Source of the DNA: Castanea sativa
Lineage: Eukaryota; Streptophyta; Magnoliopsida; Fagales; Fagaceae
Length of the DNA: 64,000 bases
Assembly (NCBI RefSeq): GCF_040712315.1
Contig: NC_134016.1
Coordinates: 3,139,501-3,203,500, forward strand
Direction of reading: 5' to 3'
Below the pieces are notes generated by a model. That model saw only the letters and a list, made by a program, of their open reading frames with translations, searched no databases and had not been told where the DNA came from. The number at the start of each line of letters is the position of its first letter. Within the stretch, counting starts at the first letter, position 1. The position numbers and the translations under genes are program-made. Of this stretch, positions 37,361-50,600 are shown piece after piece.

Positions 37361-38480
37361 CTAGACACAGCACATATTGGCACATTCAACAAACAAACAA
37401 TAAAATCATAGGAGTCAATATAAGCATCATATAGATATACACAATTGCAGTAGCACGGATCAAACACATGTTGATTATATTAGTTTCTGAACAGAGTTTA
37501 GTTACAAACTTGGTTATAACCTAAACTACAGCTCCTACTAAAAAATTTAAATGACTATATATTTTAAAAATCAAACCATTGAATTACATGTTTTTCTTAT
37601 TCTTAACACACATGTCAAATTCCGTGACAATCGGATGTTATTTACTATTTGATTCATAAGCTTATTTTTTTATGCATAATTTTAAATTACAAAAACTTAA
37701 AATTTAAATATTTGATAGATTACATAGCTATTGATCTTTGATCTTTTGAAAATTTTGCAAGCATAGATGATATAAGGGGAAAAAAAAAGAAGTAATTTAA
37801 TGGTAAATTTGTCAAAATCCACGTCCAATAAAAGAATATTAAGTGAAGTTGGAGCCTTAAGTCAAGAGGCACTATAGATCCTACACCCTAATAGGGTCAT
37901 TGTAATTAGACAAAATGCTAGCCTTGTAGTCCAGCCGGCCAAACCACGTAATTCTCTTTATATTCTCGCTTTAGCTACTCTCTACAATAGGAGTCCCTTT
38001 GGAAACAGCTTAGTTATCTGAAACTGAAAATTTGTTGCTAACAAATTATAGATAAAGCAAAAAACTGAAATAGTAACGTGAGCCCCGTAAATAGTACAAA
38101 AAATCACAATAAAATTCATAAATAGTAACAAAAATAAGCCTAAAAAAAAAAAACCCCCCTTTTCGGCAATGCGAAACGCCACCCTTGTTTCTTTTATTTC
38201 AACAACACATGAACTATATAACCGCAAATACATCACAGTCTTGGTCTATGAAAATAAAACCCCACGAATGTAAGGAAAACAAAACAAACAAACAAAGGAC
38301 TTTTAGATAAGAAACATACGATTTCGACTCTATCATGTAATTTCATAAATTTAAAAAAAAAAAAAATAGCGTGAAAATAAGACATTCCGTACTACTTAGC
38401 TTCTCACTTTTCAAACACAATTTGTTTTCAAAAAGATAAATAAAAATTACCGAGGAGTGAGGATGGTCTCTGCTCTGAAT
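37361..38480 (-). other. Probable 5' UTR exon and intron of the winged-helix/LRR gene
   Basis: On the minus strand a leader (GAGCAGAGACCATCCTCACT, then CCTCG) is followed by a donor, GTAATTTTT, at 38450. A strong acceptor, GTGCTGTGTCTAG, ends at 37361, 50 bases before the start codon. Together they give a 5' UTR intron of 1090 bp. This is inferred from splice consensus only. Confidence 0.5.
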
Positions 38481-38504
38481 ATCTCTCCGGCGGCGTGGAT
38501 TGGA

Positions 38505-38513
38505 ATATATATA
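38505..38513 (-). promoter_or_regulatory. Candidate TATA box
   Basis: GTATATATATT on the minus strand, about 30 bases before the proposed leader of the winged-helix/LRR gene. The local sequence is less AT-rich than its surroundings, which makes the motif stand out. Confidence 0.5.
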
Positions 38514-38894
38514 CGCCTATTTATCACCTCCCACTTTACCACCCAATCACCACACTATCACAACAGCGACTAAACTTTTCTGATCCGTTTCTACCAACCA
38601 GCTCTACCACTTCACTCTGAGTCAATTCAAGTCAATGGACAGTAGGACAAAGCAGAGCAGAGCACTGCACTAAACAAAACATTATATAATTCAATAGTTC
38701 CAATCGTAACAATAAAAGAAGCGGAATTTGAATAGTTTATTAAGTATTATACAGTTGTTAGGACAAAAATAGCCAAATATCACTTTTTTTTTTGAAGTTA
38801 TTTGTATTTTACTGTTTGAAAAATATTTAGTGATACTACTTTTTTTTTTTTAACTCGAGTATTTTGATATAGAACTCGAATTTACAAAAACTAA

Positions 38895-39362
38895 GGGCAT
38901 GTTTGATGAGACAGTTTGAATAATATTGTTTGAGTGTTTTTGATATATTTACGGGTGAAAAGGTGTGTTGAAATGTATGCGTAACACTCTGTTTGTTTCA
39001 GCAATGATATTTTTTAGAAAATGAGTCATTTTTCAAGAAGTATTTTTTATAAAACTATCTCATTTTTCAATATTTGGTAGCAACTTTAAATGAGTTGAAA
39101 AACATCTTAACTTCCCTTAATTAGCTTATTATGAAATATAGTTGTTTTTCAAAAAAATTTAATAGAAAACAATCTCTAGAAATAAGTTATACTTTTTATG
39201 TTGACCAAAGATAGTTTTTAGTTGACTCATATTTTTTTATGCTACCCAACATTGAAAAATATGAAAAACTATCTTTACACAAGATTTTCTATTGAAACAA
39301 ATGGAGTGACATGTGTTTAAAATGTGTTGTTTTGTGTTTGAACTTTGCTGCCAAATAGTCCC
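38895..39362. mobile_element. Tourist-like MITE split by a later insertion
   Basis: The ends GGGCATGTTTG and the complement of CAAATAGTCCC are flanked by TAA on both sides, the 3-bp target duplication of PIF/Harbinger elements. A 324-bp element sits inside it. Without that insert the MITE is about 140 bp, the same size class as its neighbour at 39433-39579. Confidence 0.65.
38985..39308. mobile_element. 324-bp TIR MITE nested in the Tourist-like MITE
   Basis: Inverted ends CACTCTGTTTGTTTCA (left) and CACTCCATTTGTTTCA (right, complement). The flanks TATGCGT and CATGTGT agree except for a CG-to-TG type change and one T/C, a plausible decayed duplication. The subterminal sequence (CTCATTTTTCAATATTTGGTAG) is shared with the 1.3-kb element at 60197-61458. 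Confidence 0.65.
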
Positions 39363-39432
39363 TAAGTATCTTTAAAAAGTTCGCTTGGAACTCGAGTTTA
39401 TGAAACTCAAGTTTTTTGTGATATAATACTTA

Positions 39433-39579
39433 GGCTCGTTTACCAAACGTATTTAAAAATAAAAAATTATTGTTTGAAAACATTTGTTAAAATATATGTA
39501 ATTGAAAAAATATATAAAAATACGTATAATATTATTTAAAAACTAAAAATGGTGGTTTAAAAACACATGCCAAACACCC
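39433..39579. mobile_element. Tourist-like MITE, 147 bp
   Basis: The ends GGCTCGTTTACCAAACG and the complement of CATGCCAAACACCC are flanked by TTA on both sides (39430-39432 and 39580-39582), matching the TWA target of PIF/Harbinger elements. Confidence 0.65.
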
Positions 39580-39599
39580 TTATTGCCTCTGTTTCAAAC

Positions 39600-41689
39600 A
39601 CTTCCACTACCTTTTTCACTACTTTTTACAATTGTTGACTATCTTCCATCCCACGTGATCCTGACAAAAGAAAGAAAAAAGAGAAACCCACAGCTGGAAG
39701 CCAATGAGAAAACTGGAAGAATAAAAAACAAAACTGGAATCCAACGAGGAAAAAAAATAGATAGAAGTTGAAAAAATTAAAAATTAAAAGAGATAGAAAG
39801 GCGTGCTGTGGAAGTCAACAATTGTGGCTGTGCGAGTGCTGTGGAAATAGGGAATTGCTTCTTGCATGGTACTCGAGTGTTTTAAACTTGAGTAACACTG
39901 CACTCTCCTCTTCTCCCACATAATCAATAATCGAGTTCTCAATTCCGTGTGGCATTTTTCTAATACTAATAAATTTTCTTAAACTCGAGTCCATGTCAAA
40001 CTTGAGTTTTAAAAATGTGATACATTGCTAAATATTTTTCAAACAATGATAAAACATTAATAATTTCAAAAAATAGTGAAATTTGGCTATTTTTGCTTAT
40101 TTGTGAGCATCGGTATCCACGTTGAAGAAGGACACCATTTTAACTAATCGAATTTATAATTCACTTGCATCAAGATGTAAAGTAAAAAATGTATGAAAAT
40201 ATATAGTTGTTACAATAATTGTGTAAATGTTTTTTTATTATTTCTTTAGATATCACGATGATAAAGTAAAAGGGTAGATGATAATTGTTGTATGTAAAAA
40301 TCAAGAAAAAAATATTTCTAGTGTTTAATTGGATAGAAAATGCAAATAAACAGAAAACATCGTATTCTGTGGCCACATGTTTTCTAGCATAATTTCAAGG
40401 TCACAAACAATGCAATTTAATTTTCCAACCAAAATTTACTCAAAAAACAAAACGTTTTTAAGAAGATGATTCATTTTTAAAAACATTTTGTCACGTCCAT
40501 CAATTTACTGATCCTTCAGTCTCCTCCAACCCTTTCCTAGTTTTGGCTTTCCCATTGAGAATGGCTCAAGAATATTATCAGGTACTAATAATTACTCTAT
40601 GGCTGGACCCTTGAGCTGTCATAACTTTGAGTTCCAAATTTTAGTAAATGACTGCATATCCACTTTCATTTCTCTCTCATCTCAAGACTACAACATGTTT
40701 GTTTCGCTATAAAATATTTTTTGGAATTCATTCAATTTTTTGGAATTCATTCAATTTATAGTTTCGCTGTAAAATATTCTTTGGAATTCATTCAATTTAT
40801 ATTCCATTTGGTGAAAAAAAAAAATTCTATTTGGAAAAACGTTTTCTATATTTTCTATGGTTTAGTATGACAGATAAATTGAATAAACAAAAAAAAGGTT
40901 ACCAAATTAAGAATAGAGGAAACTTACAAATTACAATGTTGTTAAATTAGCAAGATGTCCAAGTTCCTTCGGAAGCTCCCTTGATAATTCATTAACCCCA
41001 GCATTTGATAAAAATATTATTTTCTCAATTTTTTTCTAATAATAGTAATTGCAATTAATTAAAAATAATTGTACAACGATTTTGGATCACAGTTTAAGTA
41101 TACAGGTATACACTCTCCCGCCATTATGAGGGGAAAAAAATCAATACAAAGAATATAAAAATTCACAAGCTAGAGAGTCCACAAAATAAAGTACTGACAA
41201 AACCAGAATTTATTCTCTCATCCGAGAAAGTTCTTGCCTCTCAAGCGTTCTTTTCCTCCAAATATTCCACATAATGCACGAAGGAGCCACATTCCACCCC
41301 TTATTCCAATATGAGTTTAGTTTTCTTCTTCAACATTGAAGCATATCAGTATGATACAATGTTCTCAGCATCGCCCATCCCACTCCAAACACCACAATGT
41401 TCCATAGTAAAACTTGAATGTATAAATAGCATTTGCTATCAATAACAGGTATACTTTTGTTGCTTCTTCCACATCTTCAATTTCTGCATTAAACAATTAT
41501 CAATTAAATAATTTCAAGTTAACCACTCTTGAACTAATGAGTACAACTTACATATGTAACCATATTTTATTAAAAAAGACATGTGGCCATATCATCAAAC
41601 AAGTTGAGGGGTTTAAGCAAATAAAGGTTATGAGATTATTGACAAAAAAAAATTGCCTGTAACTCAAGAGTGCTTACCAAGATCAGCTT
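39600..41689. other. AT-rich spacer, no gene recognised
   Basis: Only short, low-complexity frames occur. Near 40702-40800 a unit TTTCGCTRTAAAATATTYTT followed by GGAATTCATTCAATTT is repeated in tandem two and a half times. Confidence 0.5.
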
Positions 41690-44600
41690 CTACCATGTAA
41701 ATGCAGGTAACACGCATGAAGGATATGCATCATATTTGGATGCAAGAGCTTGCACAGAAGATAAGTCTGCAGCTTCTCCAAAACCAACAAGTCCAAGTTC
41801 ATTTGCATGGATCCCACCAGTGATAAAAGCTGACTGGATTCCAGCAGCATTTGCACCCTTGATGTCATGATGGAGGGAGTCACCCACAGCGATAGAATCA
41901 GAAACATCCACATCAGCCAGGGCCATAGCTGCTTCGTAGATTATCTGAAACAGTTGTCAAATGGTATAAAACTAGACTCTGGGGAGCATACAGGCAGTAT
42001 GTACATCTAGTTGAAATAAATACAATGAAGAGAACAAGGGTCATATCACAAACACTATAGTCAAGAGAAAGACAGAGAGATCATGTCCCATCTTTCAGAG
42101 TGACAATTGCTCTGCTTGAAGATCAAATATCTATACATATAATCACAACCAAACAATTGATAAAGCATGTAGGATTATTAGAAGAAATAGAAATAGCAGA
42201 ACAAGATTCTTATATATACAAGTAAGAATAGCTTATTGATAAGAGAATCCTTCATGATCCTGGGTGCACCATAGTGCTGACCTTGTGGCTGACACTGTAC
42301 CATAGTAATGAATTTAGGGCCAATAACAAGTTTCAAAGAATTATTTGATACGTGCTGTGTAAGAATGCTTATATGGATATGATTTTCAACCAAAGTTTTG
42401 ATGAGAAGTTTCAAAAGATGATTTGGTAATGATTCAAGAAAGTGTGTGAAAATTTCTTCAGATATAGGTGAATACTATATATACTTTCAACTGTTCCATT
42501 GACTTTTTATATTATGAGACACAGCTGATTTTTTGTAATAATAGTTGCAATTCATTAATCAACTTATATATGTCAAAATAATAATTAATTTGGTAAATAT
42601 ATATCTATGAACAATATGATCCAACTTGAAATTTTTGAAATTTTGAAAATTTCTTGCTTAGTCATTTGAAAGAGTACGTAATGCTAACGTATTAAACTAG
42701 TTGCTAAAACATGCATGCGCAGAAAATTTTATTGAAAATAATTATGAATCATATGTATTTAAATATATATATATCAATCAATAAAATGCCAAATCAGAGA
42801 ATTTGTGAAAATATGCAATGTAATTAAATTAAAATTTATTTAGATAAGAGTAAATGTAATTTAATTAGAATTTGTTTAATGTTAGGTTGTTTTATTCTAA
42901 TTAAATAGTGACTTTTAGTTGTTTTAACTAACAACAACAAGCCTTAACCCCAAATTTTTGAGATCGGCTATAGATCCTCAACAGATTAGTTAGGGTTAGG
43001 TACATGTATTCTTTTTCTCTACATTCTATCTAAAGTCATATTTTCTGTTACTTCCTTAATTAATAAGTCTTTTTTAATTACTTTTACTAATGTTATTTTG
43101 GGTCATCCTCTACAGATAAGAGTAAATGTAATTTAATTAGAATTTGTTTAATGTTAGGTTGTTTTATTCTAATTAAATAGTGACTTTTAGTTGTTTTAAC
43201 TAACAACAAGCCTTAACCCCAAATTTTTGAGATCGGCTATAGATCCTCAACAGATTAGTTAGGGTTAGGTACATGTATTCTTTTTCTCTACATTCTATCT
43301 AAAGTCATATTTTCTGTTACTTCCTTAATTAATAAGTCTTTTTTAATTACTTTTACTAATGTTATTTTGGGTCATCCTCTACCTTTTTCAATTCCCTCAT
43401 CTTGGATTACTCACTCTTTTTTACTAGTACATTAATCACCCTCATCTGAATATGACCAAACTATCTCAAGCAACCCTTTCATCTTTTCATCAATATGAGC
43501 CACCTCTATCTTTAAGCGGATTTCCTCATTTCGAATCTTGTGTATATTCATTTATCCATCTTAACATTCTCATTTCAACTATACTCATTTTATGAATATG
43601 TTGTTTCTTAACAACCCAACATTCAATACCATAGACCATGACTAGTCATATAGCAATCTTATAAAATTTTCCCATTAAGCTCTTATTTTATGATTCACAT
43701 CCTCTTCAATCTCTCCACCTCTATAAATTATTGATCCAAGATATCAAAAGCTCTCACTCTTTAGTATTTCTGGGCCGTCAAGTTTTACCATCCATTCGCC
43801 TACCTTTACTACACTTACATTCCATGTACTCTATTTTATTCCTACTAATTGAAAGCCTTTAGATTCTAGAGTGTCTCTCCAAATTTCTAACTTGGCATTA
43901 ACTCCACTCCTAATTTAATCCACTAAAACTATATCTTCTGCACACACACACACACAAAAAAAAAAAAAAAACACATAAACCAAGGGACCTATTGAATCAT
44001 AGTGAGCGCATCCAATTTAGACAAGGAAAAAAAAATCAAATTAATATATACAAATACACAATATATTAAAAATACCTATTTAGAGATATATCAATAAATA
44101 AAAATCCAAATCAAGAAAATTTGTAGAAAATATGCAACTTAACTATTTTTTTTTTTTTTAAATGAATAGACCTAACACAATTTAATCAAAATTTGTTTAG
44201 TGTTTGGTTGTTTTATTCAAATGAAAGAATTCTAATTGGTTTTAACGATCATGCAACAAAAATTGAATTTAAACAAGATAAATTACAACTATGACATGGA
44301 AAGATAAGAGATTTAAAAGCTTATTTGGCAACAGAAGAAAGAGTCAACCATGGCAATAAGTCAAAAACTTCATTTTATGTATATTGTATAGATTATATCA
44401 TAAGCAAAGGATGAGACAAGGAACTATGCATTGCAAGCTCAGTTATCAACGGCACCTGTTTATACTTGTATGCTACCTAGAACAAGGGTGTCACTGTCTG
44501 GATGCACATGAGCACACAACGTGATAAAGTACATGATGCTTTCTTTTTATTGGTAAATGATGATGACAAAGAGAATGTGTGATGAGATCACCTTATCAGG

Positions 44601-47600
44601 CTTCCCCATCCATTTCACTTCACCACCAAGCTTTTCATATTTGGCCGCCAGTGTACCTATTAATATTAAATCACCAAAGGGTAAACCCAATAGATCCGAA
44701 AGGTATAAGACAAGTAAATTACAAAAAATTGATTTACCAAAAAGGAAGATAAAATATCATAGAAATTCAATATTTGGTTCAATTGACTAGCCTTTAGTAG
44801 TAATAGACCATGTGACCTAAGTCAACCTTATTTTGTGATAGGTATGCCCCAAGTCAACCTTTAATAGTAATTCAAAAAATTCACAAAAGACTTGATTCTG
44901 ATGCAACTAAATAAATTTCACAAAGAGGTAAACTGCTGGACTAAATATGGAATTCTAAGAAGCACTAAGAGCAATAAGCACTATAAGTTGTTGAGAGACA
45001 TTAAAGTTCACAGAAAATTGATTTTATAAAAGTCCAAATCAGCTAGTGCAAACCAAAGCAGGCCATGAATTCTTCAAAGAAACTCCATTTGCGAACAAAA
45101 TGCTTCAAAGAGTTTTGGGGGGCTATGGTTCCAACAGAAAGTGTGATGGAGGAAAAGTATGGCCTGAGGCCTATCATCAGACCCTTATTGAAGCATCGTG
45201 TAGGTAAAGGTAAGACCATTTTCCACTGGCTGGCTAACTGCCATCTGGGCCTTTGTGCCTAATATATAGTCATAGGGTCACATATGATGCTGGAAGCAGC
45301 GTAAATGCAAATGTAGCTGGTGTGATATCAAATGAAAAACTGGGTTTGGTTGCATGCATAACTAACCAAACAAAAATTTAAAATTTAAAAAAAAAACCTG
45401 GGTATGGCCACAAGTTAGATCAGTTGAGCTAGTTGGAAAAAAAAAAAAAAGAGTCAGCTACACAAAGTCAGTTCATTAATGAAGATTGTGTTTCTAGGCT
45501 GCATATAAGATAGGAAAATACACAACTGCAGAAACCTGGGAAACTATTAGGCAAAAGGTACTTCTTGTTGACCAGTGGAACATTGTTTGATTTCCAAAAG
45601 CTATTCTAAAGTTTGCTTTTAAAAGCTGCTTCACTGTTAAGAACAGGTTACAAACAAGGGACAGATTAGCCTAATGGGGTTACTCTGGAGATATGTTATG
45701 TTTGTTTTGCAGAAATAAATATTGAATGTAGAGAGAATCTATATCAAGATTGCTCCTTTTTGTAGGAGATTGTGGCTAGCAGTACTTGGGGAATGCTTGA
45801 TCAACAGGCAAGCTCAAATCTGGGAAGAAGAATTGAAGTGGATAATGAGTAAATTGAAAGGAATTAGTTTGTCATTTTGATGAAAGTGGCCTATGCATTA
45901 GAGGTGAGAACAGTTATATAAATGAGCAATAAATTGTAGGGCGTTCAAGAAAATGAAGAATGACCCTTGTGGACAATTTACACAAGAAAGCTTCAATAAA
46001 AATTATCCTGATTACGACTCTGTAAAAGAAACTAAATCAATTATTTTAAGGCATTAAGCAATTTAATTCAAAAGGCTTCAATAAAAAGGTAATGGTTAGT
46101 ATGCTTGGAGTATAATGTGGGCTACACTTTCTTTTATTAATGCTTCAACTCAACACTTCCCTTGTATTCTTTCCAAAGTTCACTCCCCCCAAAAGAATTA
46201 GTATGCAACTCTAAATGAGTCATCAACCGCAATAAAAGAAGAGAGCATCACTTGGACCTACGATGTAGATCTTTCCCCTTTTCTATTTGCAAGATTTAAA
46301 TCTAAGACCTACTCCGACCCTACTGAACTAATTACATAAGATTGTGGCTATAATACATGCGGCCAACCCTGACTAAACTGTCCAGAGTCCATAATCAACC
46401 CTATAAAATTTGGGACTAAGTTTTGCCTGTTGTTATTGTGGCTGTAATGTATTTAATTATTAAATTGTAGATACTGTACCCAAAAGAGTCAAAAGACTAA
46501 ATTAAACATTTTTACCTGGCATTACACGCAAAGCTCTCGCCTCAACAGTCACAAAATCAGGATTAGCCACCACCATTGGAATTCTTTTAGCAGCACAATG
46601 CTCCAATGTTTTCTCAAGGTCTTCAAGTTTCATGGGAATTGCAGTACCAGAAGGAGTCCCCATGGCTTCAGTGCCATGCACCAAAACAAATTCAGCTTCT
46701 TCAACATCCTCTACAACTTGTAAGTCTAGGCCCTACAATAAGATTTTGGATGCCAGATCATTTTATCAAATGTTCCTCAGCATACTTCAAGAGAAATTCT
46801 CATGAATAATTAGTATGATTGCTAAGCACAGTGATTCTTCATGCAAATCTCTTTCCCAGGTTTTGTTTATTACCCAAATGAACCCCATAAAAAAACTTGG
46901 CTCAGTGAAATGACAAAAGTAAGAAGAGAATAGGTGACAATAAGGTTTTATGATGAGTTTACCAATTCCATAACTTCTACTTAATGCCTAAGTTTAGTTG
47001 GACACTGCCTGAGAATGAAAGAGGAGATCATCTTGAGTAATCAGCCTGCTTTATTCAGACTTTTAACAAGAATCTAGTAATACCCAGTTCCAAGAGACCA
47101 TATTTCTTTTATGTAAGCAGTATAAGATTTATGACCTTATAAATTATAGATCATTCTCAACAAACTGCCTCTCTGCAAAGAGTGCACTCTATAAAACCAG
47201 TGATTCAGGAATAGTGAGTTTTGATAGTCTGTTGGTCATGTTAATAACATATATCAAAAGGACGGAAAGAGAGAAGAAGGGTTCCAATAAAAGCAAAGGA
47301 ACAAAAAAATATAAATATAAACAACTGCAGACAGAGCATACCTCAAGAGATATAGCACCCCGGTCACTCCATGTCATATGGATGCAAGACCTTCCAAGAG
47401 CTGCAAACCAAGCATCATCTCTCCTATTTAAAGAAAATTCCATGAAACAATAAGCCATAATAACTCAAGTATACATTAGTTACAAAAAGGCATAATGCAA
47501 CATAATTACCCACAACATAACGTGGATAAGTACACAAGTAGACCAAGAAGATTCAATCATGTACATAGAAGACCATCAAATGTACAAACAAGGAGCGTTT

Positions 47601-50600
47601 TGATTTAAGTTGAAGATATTGCAAGAAAATAAAGGATTGAGGCCAAGAGAAATAGACATACTGCAGTTACTCAAATTAGAGTTGCATATGATGTAATACA
47701 AACAAGCTCAATTCAAAGACAAAGTAGTGAGAAATTTCTGTGCCATGTAGACTAAGCAATCTTATATTCACTAGGATCAATTATTTATCCCCAGTCATCA
47801 ACAACTGGCTGAGGGAAACTCATTCATTTACAAAGAATGTTATTTGTCCAAAAAAGCTGCATAGATTTTCAAAAATGTTGTAAGGCTCTACATGATTCCT
47901 TGCATCACTAAAGTGGCTATGCAAGCACCTGGCTCACCTTTGACAGCTCTGAAATAGAAACAATTTAATATAGGTATCATGTTTAACCTTATTAAAGAAA
48001 GCATCACAATTAAATATAAACTATTCATGACTAAAGCCTCCAGTTAATATAAATGCTAATGGAAAAATGAAGAAATAACAAAACCTGTACAATATATTTG
48101 AAAAACATAATTACATAAGAATGTTTGCAAATATTTATAAACTATGGATGAAACAAAAATCAAGCCAAATCATAAAATAAATAAGTTTCTACAAATGGAA
48201 CAGATGCATCTCATCCCCTTCTTTACCATGTGTCCCGATACCAAACATCACAATCTTAATAGGAACCAAGTATAACATATTGTTGAGTTCAAAAAAGGAT
48301 ACAAGTAAATGGAGTTTATCAAGATTACTTGAGCAACTGCAAAGAGTTAATTGGACTGACCAGTTCATCATGAAAACAGCAATGAAAATGGAATGAAACT
48401 TGAAAGCATCAGTGATTAGGGTCACTAGTCATAGAAGATATGGTGGTTAACCTTTGCAAGTATTGATGTGTTAATTCTCCACTAGTAATGGCTCCTACAA
48501 AGAGAGACGGATCAAAACCAAGGCTCTTCATCTTTTCCATAGTGGTTGATGCACGTCTTGAGGAATTACTTATAATCACCATCTTGCTACCAGTCATTGC
48601 TAACTTTTCTACTATCAGACAAAACAAACATAAACAATATCACATCGGAAACAATTATGGTCTCAACTACAAACAACTGACCCAAATCCAAATAGAAGAG
48701 ATGAAAACATTGCCAAGAGCCTCGTCGCTCAACTGATTAGCATCTCATGGTTTTCCAACAAAGTCATCTAAGGTTCAAATCCCCCCACCCCCAACTATTG
48801 AACAAAAATAAAGAGAGAGAGATATAAAAACATACATGTTAAAATTGCATCAGTATAAGGTTTTTTGCCATCATGAAGTACTCCAAATTGATCTAAGAAC
48901 CATGCCTGCACACATATTACCAAAATGCTAAAAGCATCTTATATTTGTATATTTGACATGAACACATAGTCACATACATATGAATATATCACAATACACA
49001 ATCCTAAATATACACACATACAAAGATGCTTGTTTATGTGTACGTACCAACATGAATGACCATTGGAGGAGGAACGGCTAAGAGTAGTAACTCTGACAAT
49101 GCTCAAAAGAAGTCAGTTCCCCAGGAAAGGAGGGAAGGGTTATCAATTGTAACATTGCAGGATTATGTGGATGTTGCTCTGAGAAGTAGAAAGATTGGTT
49201 GTGATTGTAGGGGAAGGTCTTATGACCTGGGATCATGTGTTGGATAAATTGTTATTTGAGTTGTGTTTATTGAATTATTTGAATTTGGGCTAAGTTATCT
49301 GCATGCTAGTCTTTAGGAGTAGTGATAGGTATTATCAATTTGCTTTCAAATGTAATTGTTATCATCAGCTTGTAACTCCTCTTGTATTTAAGAGGTAATA
49401 TGAATAATAAAATCAAGGAGAATTAAACCCAAAAAAGGTCTATCTTTCTCTCAACCTTTGGAAGATTGGTCATCTCAAACTGACTACACTATCAATTTAT
49501 TTTCTAGTTAACATCAGAAGGCAAATGGTTACTAACGAGGGCACTAAAAGGGGCTTCAGTAAGAGAACTACCTCTTGCTCTAGACCCATAGTTGAAATGA
49601 GTACACTGGTATGGAATATCAGGGTTCTAAAGGTGAAATGTACTGTCTAACTTTGAATTTTAGAAACAAAGGTAAAACTAGTTAACACCCTCAAAATAAA
49701 GAAAGCTATCTTTTTCTTTTTTCTTTTTTGGATAAGTAATGAAAATTTTATTCAAAGTCAAAAAAAGGAATCATCCAAGTATACAGCAGGGGACCAAAAC
49801 AATCAAATACATAAATTACAAGCATCCATCAAATCATAAACCAAAAAAATAGAATGACTTCTTATGATAGACATCCAATCCGATAGTGTTTTAAAGAAAA
49901 AAAGTTTTAAGTCGGCTATTGTGCTTTCAAAGTCCGCAAAGAAAGCTATTATTCTTGGTTGAATTTTCCATTTCTGCTATGGCTTGCATGATTTGGATAG
50001 GATCTGGTTGTGTTGGAGCACTCACTTGGTACAGGTCAAGGTCATCTATCAAAATGATAAACTATTGCATTCAGAGGTTTATGTTTAGGCTTGCAAATGG
50101 TGGTTTGGCACATTTGTTTAGGCTAGTAATCATGATTTGGAAAGAAGAATTATCTAGAAGGATATGAAGGTATCAAAACTTGGTTGGGGATAGACTATGA
50201 AGCACGGACACTTCATTTAGGGTGCTGTTCCTATGTTAGACACAAGGCATGCCTGGGAAACTTTTGCATGTGTGTCCCAACCATGTCCTTTAAAAAATTT
50301 TTAAAAAAAAATTTGCGGGACATGGGAACAAGAGGAATCGAATGGCCTTTCATTTTTCACAAAACAAAGAAAGCATTCATGCTCAAACAGTAATAGTGCA
50401 TTTGAAAATGAATAGATATTCTTATTCTTGGTTTGTATTCTTTTTTCTTTCTCTTTTTTTTTTTTTTTTAGTTTTTGAAATGGTTAGAAATCTCCTATTC
50501 ACTACTCGAACCCTTCCCCTCCCCCTTAATTCCTAGTAATAGTTTGTATTCTAATTTCTAAACAAGTAAAAATCCTTTAATAGTCATGAACTCACTTTAT

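Noticed and set aside
46606..46809. Plus open frame opposite HAD exon 5
   Set aside because: It is a shadow of the real exon, whose splice sites and phase fit.
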